Below are positions 17,831-26,305 of a stretch of 64,000 bases of DNA, in pieces. The DNA comes from Novosphingobium barchaimii LL02. Lineage in GTDB: Bacteria; Pseudomonadota; Alphaproteobacteria; Sphingomonadales; Sphingomonadaceae. The notes below the pieces were generated by a model. It had not been told where the DNA came from. It searched no databases and worked only from the letters and a program-made list of their open reading frames with translations. The DNA is taken from NCBI RefSeq assembly GCF_001046635.1, contig NZ_KQ130456.1:66589-130588 (forward strand). The letters run 5' to 3'. The stretch's first letter is position 1; each line of letters begins with the position of its first letter. The position numbers and the translations under genes are program-made.

Positions 17831-18973
17831 TCAGCCCTTGCTGGGCAGCTGCGCCACCGACGTGCCGAAGGCGGAAAGCTCGCCGCGATGCGTGGTCGCT
17901 TTCTGCGCCACCTCGACGTAGCTCTTGCCGTTCTCGACGAACTTGCGCGTCACTTCGCCGGTCAGGATCATCGCGTCACCGTCCGGGTTGTGGCGGCGGA
18001 TCTGGCAGTTCGACTTGTGCAGGAAGCCGTCATCGCCGATCCAGTCGGTCATGTGGTGGGTCAGCCACGAGCAGCGCTCCGGGCCGTAATCGTAAGCGCC
18101 CGGCGCGCCGACTTCGAGGGCGAAGGCTTCGTCCCAGTGCACGCGCTCGGGGCAGTCGGGCACGTTGAAACGGTTGCGGATGCCCAGGCCCGGGTGCGCC
18201 TTCTGCATCTTGTAGGCCAGCTTGTTGGCGCGGATGTAGAGGCCGCCCCATCCTTGCGCGTAGCAGATGAAGCCGGTGACGGTCATCGGGCCCTTCATCA
18301 TCGGCGGCAGCTTGTCGCCGACGTTCACGTCCTCGAAGTAGCGCGGAATGGCGCCGCGCGCCTCTTCCTGGTCGTAGATCTCGTAGAATTCGTCGAGCTG
18401 TTCCTGGGTGAACGGTTCGACGCGGCCGCGGGCCTCGGTGTACTTGGTGCCGCGCTCACGCGCTTCGTCGCGGTCGGTGCGGAACACCCAGCTATCGGCG
18501 CCGGCAACATGGTCGCCGTGCTGGTTGTAGAAGTCGACATGGTAGATCTGCTGGAACGAGCGGCCCGCGAACTTGGTCTGGTGTTCGACCAGATCCTTGA
18601 GCGATGCCACGGCGCTGATCGTGTCACCCCGCAGCACCGGCTTGTGCCACGTCCAGTCGGCCCCTGCCCACATGGCATGGACGCCCGAAAGACCGCCGCA
18701 GTAGCCGGAGATGATGCGGCTAGTGGTGAACAGGAACGAAGGCAGGGCCACGATCGAGCCGTACCTGGTCTTCGCCGCATATTCCGGGTCGCACCACAGC
18801 GGGTTATCGTCGCCGATGCCGTGCGCATAGTGGCGGATCGCGTCGCGGGTGGCTTCATAGTTCCATGGTTCGACTGTGTTTTCGATCTTCACGCCGATGC
18901 GCCTGCGCAGATCGTCGAGGCCTTCCTCGGTGATCTTGGGGAACTTGTTCTTCGGTTCTGCTGTAGTGGCCAT
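17831..18973 (-). CDS. Double-hotdog acyl dehydratase (FAS1-like/MaoC type)
   Basis: This 380-residue protein starts at ATG 18973 with GAGGAG 7 bases upstream. The N-terminal half (about 20-170) resembles an FAS1-like MaoC dehydratase domain (GDDNPLWCDPEYAAKTRYG, then APPSF-type ALPSFLFTT). The C-terminal half carries a second hotdog with VNVGDKLPPMMKGPMT and PTH-like RHNPDGDAMILTGEVTRKF. Such proteins hydrate enoyl-CoA thioesters. It follows the acyl-CoA ligase by 29 bases, fitting the hydration step of a beta-oxidation-like route. Exact substrate unknown. Confidence 0.85.
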   Translation of the reverse strand: MATTAEPKNKFPKITEEGLDDLRRRIGVKIENTVEPWNYEATRDAIRHYAHGIGDDNPLWCDPEYAAKTRYGSIVALPSFLFTTSRIISGYCGGLSGVHAMWAGADWTWHKPVLRGDTISAVASLKDLVEHQTKFAGRSFQQIYHVDFYNQHGDHVAGADSWVFRTDRDEARERGTKYTEARGRVEPFTQEQLDEFYEIYDQEEARGAIPRYFEDVNVGDKLPPMMKGPMTVTGFICYAQGWGGLYIRANKLAYKMQKAHPGLGIRNRFNVPDCPERVHWDEAFALEVGAPGAYDYGPERCSWLTHHMTDWIGDDGFLHKSNCQIRRHNPDGDAMILTGEVTRKFVENGKSYVEVAQKATTHRGELSAFGTSVAQLPSKG

Positions 18974-19002
18974 TTCTCTACTCCTCAAACTTTCGAATTG
19001 TG

Positions 19003-20604
19003 TCAGGCGGCGGCTGGCGCCGCTTTCGCCGCCTCGCGGTCGCGCAGCATCTTGCGGTGGACCTTGCCGGCCGGGTTCTTGGGAAGCTCTTCGACGAACT
19101 CGACGATGCGCGGGAATTCGTGTTGGGCTAGGCGCTCGCGGGTGAAGTCCTGAAGCTCGCGCACCAAGGCGTCGTCGCCGGCGCGGTTGGCGACGACGAA
19201 GGCCTTCACCACCTGCCCGCGCTGCTCGTCGGGAACGCCGATCACGCCGCATTCCATTACATTATCGTGGCGCAGCATGGTGTTTTCGATCTCGACCGCG
19301 CTCATCGTCCAGCCGGCGGAGATGATCACGTCGTCGGCCCGGCCGCAGTGGTAGAACGTGCCGTCCTCGTCGGTGCGGGCGCGGTCCTTGGTGGTCATCC
19401 ACCCGCCACCTCTCCACAGCATCAGTTCCCCGATCTCGCCGGGATCGCAGATGGAGCCGTCGGCCCGGTGGACTTCCAGTTTCTGGCCCGGAACCGCCTT
19501 GCCCAGCGATCCCGGTTTCACCTTGAAGTCCGCCGCGCCGGGGTAATTCACCAGCACCACGCCGATCTCGGTCGTGCCGTACATCGAGCAGGCGGGCACC
19601 TTGAACCACGAATCGATCCACTCCAGCGTCGCCGGGTCAATCGGCTCTCCGGTGAAGGACAGCTTTTCAAAGTGGAACGCGAATTCCGCCGCCTTCCCGC
19701 TGTTCTTCATCATGCGGTAATGCGTCGCGGCGGCCGACATGTTGGTGATGCCGAAATCGTCCAGCGCCTTCATCAGCCGCACCGGATCGAAGCGGCCCGC
19801 GAAAGTGCCCGTGGTCACGCCCATCGCCAGCGGCGCCAGCGTGCCGTGCCACAGTCCATGCCCCCAAGCCGGGCTGGAGGGACAGAAGAACTCGTCCCCC
19901 GGCCGGATGCCGGTGCCGTAAAGCGCCGCGAACATCAGTGTTACCAGCGTGCGGTGCGAGTGCCTGACCGCCTCGGGCAATTCGCGCGTGGTGCCGCTGG
20001 TGTACTGGAACACGGCCATGTCATTGGCGCGGGTTTTGGGCGTGTAGGTGGTCGGCAGGTCCGCGAGAGAGGCGAGGAAGGCATCGTCCGCCACGACCAC
20101 ACGCGGCCATTTTTCGCCATGAGAGCCGTCCACCACGATCGAGCGGGCAAGATCGGCCTTCTCGGCGTTGGTGATGAGGATCGAAGGCTCGCAGTCCCCA
20201 ACCCGCAGCCGCAGCGCGTCCGGCCCGAACAGGGTGAACAGCGGCACCGATATCGCCCCCGTCTGCATCGCCCCGAACAGGCAGACGTAAAACGCCAGCG
20301 AAGGCTCCAGCATGAAGGCGATCCGCTCGCCCGGCTGCACACCCTCGGCATCGAGCCAGTGCGCGAACCGCGCGGCGCCGGTGGAAATCGTATCGAAGCT
20401 CAAAATCTCGTCGCTGCCGTCGGCATGGGCGATGCGCACCGCCGCACGGCCCAAGCCATCGGCATGGCGCGTCACGCATTCATGCGCGATGTTGAGATGC
20501 TCGCGGTCCCCGTCGAACAACTCCCACAGCGCCGCGGACGAGGCATGGGCCTGCGCATCGCCGTAGCTCGTATAGTCGGTAAGCCCTGAGATCGCCTTGG
20601 CCAT
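19003..20604 (-). CDS. AMP-dependent acyl-CoA synthetase/ligase
   Basis: This 533-residue ANL-superfamily enzyme activates a carboxylic acid with ATP and CoA. Motifs: FQYTSGTTRELPEAV (P-loop), the acid-binding GTTEIGVVLVN, the hinge FYHCGRADDVIISAGW, and the C-terminal catalytic lysine in KNPAGKVHRKML. The arrangement resembles medium-chain or aryl acyl-CoA ligases. I chose ATG 20604 (MAKAISGLTD); the frame is open to 20664, but that extension is dissimilar. It is the first gene of the minus-strand operon and diverges from the iclR gene. Confidence 0.92.
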   Translation of the reverse strand: MAKAISGLTDYTSYGDAQAHASSAALWELFDGDREHLNIAHECVTRHADGLGRAAVRIAHADGSDEILSFDTISTGAARFAHWLDAEGVQPGERIAFMLEPSLAFYVCLFGAMQTGAISVPLFTLFGPDALRLRVGDCEPSILITNAEKADLARSIVVDGSHGEKWPRVVVADDAFLASLADLPTTYTPKTRANDMAVFQYTSGTTRELPEAVRHSHRTLVTLMFAALYGTGIRPGDEFFCPSSPAWGHGLWHGTLAPLAMGVTTGTFAGRFDPVRLMKALDDFGITNMSAAATHYRMMKNSGKAAEFAFHFEKLSFTGEPIDPATLEWIDSWFKVPACSMYGTTEIGVVLVNYPGAADFKVKPGSLGKAVPGQKLEVHRADGSICDPGEIGELMLWRGGGWMTTKDRARTDEDGTFYHCGRADDVIISAGWTMSAVEIENTMLRHDNVMECGVIGVPDEQRGQVVKAFVVANRAGDDALVRELQDFTRERLAQHEFPRIVEFVEELPKNPAGKVHRKMLRDREAAKAAPAAA

Positions 20605-20681
20605 CAACCGTCCCGTTCCCTCCCCTCGAAGCGCGCCGAAAGGAATTGTCCTTGTGTTCAGCAAGGTCTGGCATGGCTTAC

Positions 20682-20722
20682 TTGTTTTTGTAAATATTGA
20701 ATGTTATTCTATATATTGAATG
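20682..20722 (+). promoter_or_regulatory. iclR promoter with direct repeat; leaderless start predicted
   Basis: TTGTTT (20682-20687) and TATTCT (20705-20710) are spaced by 17 bases, and the ATG begins 9 bases after the -10. No Shine-Dalgarno sequence precedes the ATG, so transcription should start at or beside the start codon. ATATTGAATG occurs twice (20694-20703 and 20713-20722), a direct repeat flanking the -10 and reaching the start codon. This would suit autoregulation and divergent control of the acyl-CoA ligase operon. Confidence 0.5.
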
Positions 20723-21490
20723 ACAAGGCTCGACGACACTTTGAAGGCCAGCAAGGCCCCAGCCATCGCCCGTGCGGCTGCCGTCCTGCGCCTGCTTGGC
20801 AAGCGCGGATCGCCGATGGGGGTCCAGTCCATCGCTCGCGAACTCGGGCTGGTCCCCAGCACCTGCCTTTACGTGCTGCGCGCCCTGGTGGCCGAGGAAC
20901 TGGTGGCTTTCGACGCCGACACCAAGCGCTACGCCCTCGACGCCGGGGTCCTGACGCTGGCCCGAGCATGGCTGCGGCGCGACCAGTTCAACGACCTTGC
21001 CCAGCCCGCGCTCGACCGGCTGGCCCGCGAATTCGGGATCACCACACTGGGGGTTCAGGTGTTCGGGCTGGATCACATCATCGTGACGGCGATGTCGCAG
21101 TCCGGGCAGAACTTCCAGCTGTCCACCCAGGTCGGCAGCCGCTTCCCGGCGCTGGTCTCCGCCACCGGCCGCTGCATCGCCGCCTTCGGAAACTACCCGG
21201 AAGACGACCTCAGACTACGCTTCGAACACCTGCGCTGGGACGACGCACCCTCGTGGGAAGACTGGCGCGCCCAAGTCGAGGAAGCGCGCGAAACCGGCGT
21301 CGCGGTGGACGCCGGCAACTACATCGCCGGCGTCACCGTGATCGCGGCTCCGGTCTGGAAAGGCTCAGGATCACCTAGCCATGCGCTGATCGCGATCGGG
21401 ATCGGAGCGGCGCTGCGCAGTGGACTGCCTCGGTTGAAGGAGGCTCTTCGGGGGGCGGCGCGGTCTTTGAGTGAGCAGCTGGAAGGGTGA
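20720..21490 (+). CDS. IclR-family transcriptional regulator
   Basis: This 256-residue regulator has an N-terminal winged HTH (about 14-75: AIARAAAVLRLLGKRGSPMGVQSIAREL, read in parts) followed by an effector-binding domain ending PVWKGSGSPSHALIAIGIG. IclR proteins sense small aromatic or carboxylic acids and control catabolic operons. It is divergent from the ligase-dehydratase-transferase-SDR operon with a 115-base shared promoter region, so it is the likely regulator of that operon. It appears to lack a ribosome-binding site. Confidence 0.9.
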   Translation: MTRLDDTLKASKAPAIARAAAVLRLLGKRGSPMGVQSIARELGLVPSTCLYVLRALVAEELVAFDADTKRYALDAGVLTLARAWLRRDQFNDLAQPALDRLAREFGITTLGVQVFGLDHIIVTAMSQSGQNFQLSTQVGSRFPALVSATGRCIAAFGNYPEDDLRLRFEHLRWDDAPSWEDWRAQVEEARETGVAVDAGNYIAGVTVIAAPVWKGSGSPSHALIAIGIGAALRSGLPRLKEALRGAARSLSEQLEG

Positions 21491-21625
21491 ATACCCGGGG
21501 CGATGGCCATAGGTCTTCCTCTTCAAAATGCCCCCACCTTCACATCAAACGCGGGTCCACCACCATCCTAACCGGCACGCCCGAGCAACGGACGACCGCG
21601 CCGTCTGTTTCGCCCAGCCGCGAAA

Positions 21626-22642
21626 TCACGTCTGAGCACTCTGCTCACGCAATGCAGCCATGGTCTTTTCAAGCAGCTTCAGGCTTTTCCAGCCCTGCTC
21701 CGGCGAGAGGCCGCCAAGCAGGGGTTGGAAACCGATGTTGACGCCTTCGATCCCGGCCACCTTGTCCAGGAGCATCTGCGGCGTCCAGGCTGCGAACATG
21801 CCGGCATCGCGTAGCGCGGCTGGATCGGTCAAGCCCCTGAACGGCGAGTTGGATGCATCGCCTTCGGCCTGCGCCCATTTGGCATATTCGGTGATGACGT
21901 GAACGGCGTGAGGGGCGATGGCATCCCAGCCCTCATCCGGGTCTTCGCACAAGTGGATCGCCAGCGGCATGCCGGGCCGAGGGCGAAAGTAAGTGCGCGG
22001 CCGCTTGCCGAGGCGTTCGCATTCGGCAAGATAGATGTCGACGAGTTCGCCCTTCATCGGCCCGAACCCGACGCCGAACCTGGCAGCGCGCCTGGCCGAA
22101 GCCGGTACGCCGCCGCCCACGAGGATGATGTCCTCCGGATCCTGCACCGGCAACGGGCGCACAAAAATGGGGCGCGTTCCGGCATCACTGGTATGCTCGA
22201 AACGCTCTCCCTTGAGAGCGCGCAGAATGATCTCCAGCCCCTCGTCCATCAACTTTGCGCGGTCGCCCAGCGATTTGCGGAACATCGCGAATTCATAGGG
22301 CACGTAACCCGCGCCGAAGATCACGCCGAGGCGGCCCTTGGACATGTTGTCGACCACCGCGATCTGTTCGGCCAGTTCCAATGGATCGTGCAAAGGCAGG
22401 ATCACGGCGCCGAGGAGGAAGCGTATCCGGCTGGTCACAGCCGCCATGCCGCCCGCCAGCGCGAAGGGCTGCGACAAATAACCGTCGTCCGATCCGTGGT
22501 GCTGCATGAGGCCGATCTGGTCGGCGCCGATCCTGTCGACAAAAGCGGCCATCTCGATTGCCGCGCGGTAGAGTTCGTGCGTCGGCGTCGCCCAGTCGGG
22601 CGAGCGCATGTCGAACGAGACGGAAATCGTGCAGTCTTTCAC
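21626..22642 (-). CDS. LLM-class flavin-dependent oxidoreductase
   Basis: This 338-residue protein has the bacterial luciferase-like (LLM) TIM barrel: FVDRIGADQIGLMQHHGSDD near residue 30, then SRIRFLLGAVILPLHDP, EQIAVVDNMSKGRLGVIFGAG, and a C-terminal helical part. It would use FMNH2 (or F420 in some members) to oxidise an organic substrate. I chose GTG 22642, preceded by GGAGAG, which forms a GTGA overlap with the tiny ORF upstream. It lies near the IclR-linked operon but has its own upstream region shared with a GbsR-like regulator. Substrate unknown. Confidence 0.88.
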   Translation of the reverse strand: MKDCTISVSFDMRSPDWATPTHELYRAAIEMAAFVDRIGADQIGLMQHHGSDDGYLSQPFALAGGMAAVTSRIRFLLGAVILPLHDPLELAEQIAVVDNMSKGRLGVIFGAGYVPYEFAMFRKSLGDRAKLMDEGLEIILRALKGERFEHTSDAGTRPIFVRPLPVQDPEDIILVGGGVPASARRAARFGVGFGPMKGELVDIYLAECERLGKRPRTYFRPRPGMPLAIHLCEDPDEGWDAIAPHAVHVITEYAKWAQAEGDASNSPFRGLTDPAALRDAGMFAAWTPQMLLDKVAGIEGVNIGFQPLLGGLSPEQGWKSLKLLEKTMAALREQSAQT

Positions 22643-22767
22643 GGCCGGCTCTCCAGTATGGCGTAGGACGCATCGTTCTTCCCGCCTGTGGTCGCAGAGC
22701 AAGCGGCCAGGTTAACGGCGATCGACGCCCAAGGACCGTAACGACGCTTGAATTCCTGGTCGTCCAT
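22639..22767 (-). CDS. Tiny ORF coupled to the LLM oxidoreductase; SDR-like N-terminus, possible remnant
   Basis: This 42-codon frame starts at ATG 22767 with GGGAGAG 8 bases upstream and ends in a GTGA overlap with the flavin oxidoreductase. Its start, FKRRYGPWASIA, resembles the N-terminus of some short-chain dehydrogenases (the usual form is RYGPWAVIAGASEG), after which similarity stops. It may be the stump of a deleted SDR gene now serving as a leader peptide for translational coupling. Either function or relic is inference. Confidence 0.45.
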   Translation of the reverse strand: MDDQEFKRRYGPWASIAVNLAACSATTGGKNDASYAILESRP

Positions 22768-22820
22768 CGTCTTGGCTCTCCCATTTCGCGCCCGGTTTTA
22801 TGATGGCGTCCTCTATCTAA

Positions 22821-22838
22821 ATTCAGTAAATACAGAAT
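22821..22838. promoter_or_regulatory. Imperfect 18-bp palindrome abutting the GbsR-like gene
   Basis: The site has matched half-sites ATTC.GTA and TAC.GAAT with 7 of 9 base pairs symmetrical. It ends directly before the ATG at 22839, in the divergent region shared with the oxidoreductase. Position and symmetry fit an operator for a dimeric MarR-type regulator. Confidence 0.45.
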
Positions 22839-23357
22839 ATGTCGAACATCAAGCCCTCAGCGCAGGACGAAGCCTTTCTTGACGCCATGGCGATGTTGAT
22901 GGCCCCCTGGGGCTGGCCGCGGCCGGTCGGGCGCATCTACGCCTACCTTCTGCTGCGAGCGGAGCCAGCGACTCTGGACCAGATCGCAGCGGACCTTGGC
23001 ATGAGCAAAAGCAACGCCAGCGTCGCGGCCCGCACGCTGGAGCATTGCGGCAATGCCCGCCGTCAGGGCGAGGCGGGCAGCCGTCGCATCTACTATTCGG
23101 TGCCGGCAGAGTTCAGCGGGCCCTTCGTCGCCAAGGCCGAACTGCTGGAGCGGCAGGTGCGCCTGTTCACGGGCCAGCGCGGCCGCGCGGTGCCCGATGC
23201 CGTTGCCGAGCGCTTCGATCGCCTCTCCGAATTCTACACCGCCATGCGCGCGGCAATCGAAGACGTGATCGCCCGTCAGACCGGCTCCGCGAACCTTTCG
23301 GCGGAGGCTGACGAGGACGAGAGCCCGACCATCAAGACCGCCTCGCGGGCGGTTTAA
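22839..23357 (+). CDS. GbsR/MarR-family transcriptional regulator
   Basis: This 172-residue protein has a winged helix-turn-helix: MAPWGWPRPVGRIYAYLLL leads into PATLDQIAADLGMSKSNAS and ARTLEHCGNARRQGEAGSRR. The combination GRIYAYLLL with a MarR-like wing is typical of GbsR-like regulators. The C-terminal half is helical, with an acidic tail. No Shine-Dalgarno sequence is visible before ATG 22839. It is divergent from the LLM oxidoreductase and probably controls it. Its stop overlaps the stop of the convergent DUF2889 gene by four bases. Confidence 0.85.
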   Translation: MSNIKPSAQDEAFLDAMAMLMAPWGWPRPVGRIYAYLLLRAEPATLDQIAADLGMSKSNASVAARTLEHCGNARRQGEAGSRRIYYSVPAEFSGPFVAKAELLERQVRLFTGQRGRAVPDAVAERFDRLSEFYTAMRAAIEDVIARQTGSANLSAEADEDESPTIKTASRAV

Positions 23358-24379
23358 CCGCCGATCTTCGCTGCCAGCTCCGGCACATCGGCCAGCGCGC
23401 GCAGGGCGTCGTTCAGGTGGGTGCACCCTTCAGGCCCGCGCAGTTGCGCCAGCACTTCACCCCGAATGTCCGCAAGGCCTTTGCCCACCAGACGCTGCGT
23501 GTTGTGAACCGCGCCGGGGCATTCGGAAAACGGCAGGATTCGCGCCTCGGGTTCGATCGACAGCACTTCGAGCGTGGCAAGATCCGCCGTCGCGCTCAGG
23601 AGGTATTCGTGGATCGCTACGCGGCTGCCGTCGATACGGGCGGCGCTGTCCTGAAAGGCGGAATCGATGTGGATCACGCCCGCCGCCTCGTCCCGGGTTA
23701 CGTCGATGCGGCGGGCGCGGCGAAAGCCTGCGCCTTCGTGGTCGGACAACACGTGCCAGCCGTGCGGATCGTATGGATTGCGCACGTCGCCTGCATCGGC
23801 GCTGGCGACATCCCGCGGCGGACCGCCGGGCTGAACCCCGCTGTTTCCCTCCTTCAAGCCCCAGCACACGTTGACGCGCTGGGCCAGTAACTGGTCGTAC
23901 TGCTCCTCCCCGATGCGTGCCCGCAGTCGCTCGGACCAGTCTGGATTGAACTGCGCCCATGCGAAGGCGCTGACCAGCGCGCTGCCCGAAAGATCGTCGA
24001 GCACAAGGTACAGGGGATGCGCAATGTCGGGCATTATCTCGCGCAGCACAGACCGCAAGTGACCTCCCGCCCGGGCGCCCACCAGCCGCTCAATGCCGGC
24101 CGGAGCTGGGTCGGCGGTAATGGCGGTGATCGTCTTGTCCTCGGCCATCCGCACGTCGAAGTGCGCCTTGGCCAGAGTGAGTCCCTGGGCGCCCGCCTGC
24201 GGCGTCCACAGATCGCGTGCTGCGCCGATGAAGCGGCGCTGCTCCTGAATCCCGTCAGGCCACGACACGTCGATGCTCGTCGTACGCCGCACCGAACCGG
24301 CGATGCGGGCCGGCGCAGGATTCGCGGTGCTGCGCGGCGGCGGCGGAGTCCGATGCGGAGACGGAATCATGGTATTCAT
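23354..24379 (-). CDS. DUF2889 domain-containing protein
   Basis: This is a 341-residue protein if started at ATG 24379; ATG 24370 and earlier in-frame starts are possible and none has a strong ribosome-binding site. The C-terminus carries DUF2889 features: ILPFSECPGAVHNTQRLVG and GPEGCTHLNDALRALADVP. The N-terminal half contains RIAGSVRRTTSIDVSWPDG and a probable barrel-like domain. DUF2889 proteins occur beside catabolic genes in alpha- and betaproteobacteria, but their activity is unknown to me. It is convergent with the GbsR-like gene. Confidence 0.75.
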   Translation of the reverse strand: MNTMIPSPHRTPPPPRSTANPAPARIAGSVRRTTSIDVSWPDGIQEQRRFIGAARDLWTPQAGAQGLTLAKAHFDVRMAEDKTITAITADPAPAGIERLVGARAGGHLRSVLREIMPDIAHPLYLVLDDLSGSALVSAFAWAQFNPDWSERLRARIGEEQYDQLLAQRVNVCWGLKEGNSGVQPGGPPRDVASADAGDVRNPYDPHGWHVLSDHEGAGFRRARRIDVTRDEAAGVIHIDSAFQDSAARIDGSRVAIHEYLLSATADLATLEVLSIEPEARILPFSECPGAVHNTQRLVGKGLADIRGEVLAQLRGPEGCTHLNDALRALADVPELAAKIGG

Positions 24380-24801
24380 GCGAACCACGCTGCACCGCGC
24401 AGCGTCGCCGATCAAGCCTTGCGTACGACGCGCACCAGCAGCCTGGCGCGGGTTAAAGGCCCGCAAGCCGGCTTGGAAAGGCCTGCTGCGCCGCTTCTAC
24501 GACCTTGAACCTGAATTCAGTGAAGCAAGTTGGTTCTGCCTTCATCCGCTCGGCGATGCCTTCCCCCCCTTCCGGCCGCCGATACCTCCTGCGTATTCCA
24601 AGCCAAAGCCTCGCGCGGAATCGTGTTACTCTTATCATTAGAGGCTAACCGACCAGCGGAGATGCATCAATTGCCGTACCTCGCGCTAATGCGAGGGGGC
24701 CGCCGCGCCTTGTCAGCGCTAGAGCTCATGCTTATTCCAAGCCGGAACGCGCGGGCGTCCATCCGAGACGCCCCACCGGCAACCACGAGGAACCGCACGA
24801 A
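24380..24801. other. 422-base gap upstream of the gabD-like gene, no gene seen
   Basis: Neither strand offers a coding frame with a plausible start and ribosome-binding site. The notable item is the perfect palindrome CTGAATTCAG at 24511-24520. The region probably carries divergent promoters for the DUF2889 gene and the aldehyde dehydrogenase, but I see no strong hexamer pair. Confidence 0.4.
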
Positions 24802-26253
24802 ATGGCCTACACCGACTTCCTGAAGCAGCAGTGCTACATCGACGGCGCGTGGGTGGATGCCGATTCCGGCGCGACGTTCGAGGTTACCGATCCTGGCAGC
24901 GGCGCTGTGCTGGGCACGGTTCCCAAGATGGGCGCGGACGAAACCGCCCGCGCGATCGACGCGGCCGAAGCCGCCCTCCCCGCCTGGCGCGCCAAGACCG
25001 CCGGTGAGCGTTCGAAGTTGATGCGCAAGCTGTTCGAACTGATGATGCAGCATCAGGACGACCTGGGCGAACTGCTCACCCGCGAGCAGGGCAAGCCGCT
25101 GGCCGAAGGCAAGGGCGAGATCGCCTACGGCGCCAGCTTCATCGAATGGTTCGCCGAAGAGGGCAAGCGCGCTTACGGCGACACGATCCCCGGCCACGCG
25201 CCCGATCGCCGCATCGTCGTCATCAAGCAGGGCGTCGGCGTGGTCGCCGCGATCACGCCGTGGAACTTCCCCAATGCGATGATTACACGCAAACTGGGTC
25301 CGGCGCTGGCGGCGGGCTGCACCATTGTCATCAAGCCCGCGTCGGCCACGCCCTATTCGGCGCTGGCCATCGCGCGGCTTTGCGAGATGGCAGGAATTCC
25401 CAAGGGCGTCGTCAACGTCGTCACCGGCAGCGCGGGCCAGATCGGTTCGGCGCTCACCTCCAGCCCCAAGGTCGCCAAGCTGACCTTCACCGGCTCCACC
25501 GAAATCGGCCGCGACCTGCTTCGCGAATGTGCCGAGACGATCAAGAAGTGCTCGATGGAACTGGGCGGCAATGCACCGTTCCTGGTGTTCGACGATGCCG
25601 ACGTGGACGCGGCCATCGAAGGCGCGATGATCTCCAAGTTCCGCAACGGCGGCCAGACCTGCGTATGCACTAACAGGTTCTACGTGCAGGACGGTGTCTA
25701 TGACGAATTCGTCACCAAGCTGGCTGCGCGCGTGAATGGCATGAAGGTTGGCTACGGCATGGACGAAGGCACTACGGTCGGCCCGCTGATCGATGAAAAG
25801 GCAGTCGAAAAGGTCGAGGAGCACCTCAAGAACGCATTGGACGGCGGCGCCAAGGTTCTCGCCGGCGGCCAGCGCAACGAGCGCGGCGGCAGCTTCTTCA
25901 ACCCCACTGTGATCTCGGGCGTGACGCCGGACATGCAGCTCGCCCGTGAGGAAACCTTCGGCCCGCTGGCCGGAGTGATCCGCTTCACCGACGAAGCCGA
26001 AGCGATCCGCATGGCCAACGATACCGAGTTCGGTCTTGCCAGCTACTTCTACGCCAGCGACCTGAGCCGCGTTTGGCGCGTGGCGGAAGCGCTGGAAGCG
26101 GGGATGGTGGGCATCAACACCGGCCTGATCTCCACCGAAGTCGCCCCGTTTGGCGGCGTCAAGCAGTCCGGCCTCGGCCGTGAAGGCTCGCACTACGGTC
26201 TCGATGATTACATGGAGGTAAAATACCTCTGCATGGGCATCAAGCCCGCCTGA
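24802..26253 (+). CDS. gabD: NAD(P)-dependent succinate-semialdehyde dehydrogenase
   Basis: This 483-residue aldehyde dehydrogenase is most like GabD, which oxidises succinate semialdehyde to succinate. Catalytic Glu253 lies in MELGGNAPFLVFDDAD and nucleophile Cys287 in GGQTCVCTNRFY; the second cysteine two residues on (CVC) is typical of GabD. The Rossmann part has PWNFPNAMITRK and FTGSTEIGRDL. GAGGA precedes ATG 24802 by about 10 bases. No gabT is adjacent, so the aldehyde source is unclear; related glutarate or other short semialdehydes are alternatives. Confidence 0.92.
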   Translation: MAYTDFLKQQCYIDGAWVDADSGATFEVTDPGSGAVLGTVPKMGADETARAIDAAEAALPAWRAKTAGERSKLMRKLFELMMQHQDDLGELLTREQGKPLAEGKGEIAYGASFIEWFAEEGKRAYGDTIPGHAPDRRIVVIKQGVGVVAAITPWNFPNAMITRKLGPALAAGCTIVIKPASATPYSALAIARLCEMAGIPKGVVNVVTGSAGQIGSALTSSPKVAKLTFTGSTEIGRDLLRECAETIKKCSMELGGNAPFLVFDDADVDAAIEGAMISKFRNGGQTCVCTNRFYVQDGVYDEFVTKLAARVNGMKVGYGMDEGTTVGPLIDEKAVEKVEEHLKNALDGGAKVLAGGQRNERGGSFFNPTVISGVTPDMQLAREETFGPLAGVIRFTDEAEAIRMANDTEFGLASYFYASDLSRVWRVAEALEAGMVGINTGLISTEVAPFGGVKQSGLGREGSHYGLDDYMEVKYLCMGIKPA

Positions 26254-26269
26254 AGCTGGAGCAGGCGTT

Positions 26270-26294
26270 GCCCTCCCTCCCAAAAGGGGAGGGC
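26270..26294. terminator. Hairpin between gabD-like gene and M3 peptidase gene
   Basis: GCCCTCCC (26270-26277) and GGGAGGGC (26287-26294) form an 8-bp stem with a 9-base loop, between convergent genes. It can serve both strands, although T-runs are short. Confidence 0.55.
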
Positions 26295-26305
26295 AGCGCC
26301 GCTTT

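Noticed and set aside
24667-26283. 538-codon frame antisense to the aldehyde dehydrogenase
   Set aside because: It has no recognisable domain and lies opposite an intact GabD-like gene.
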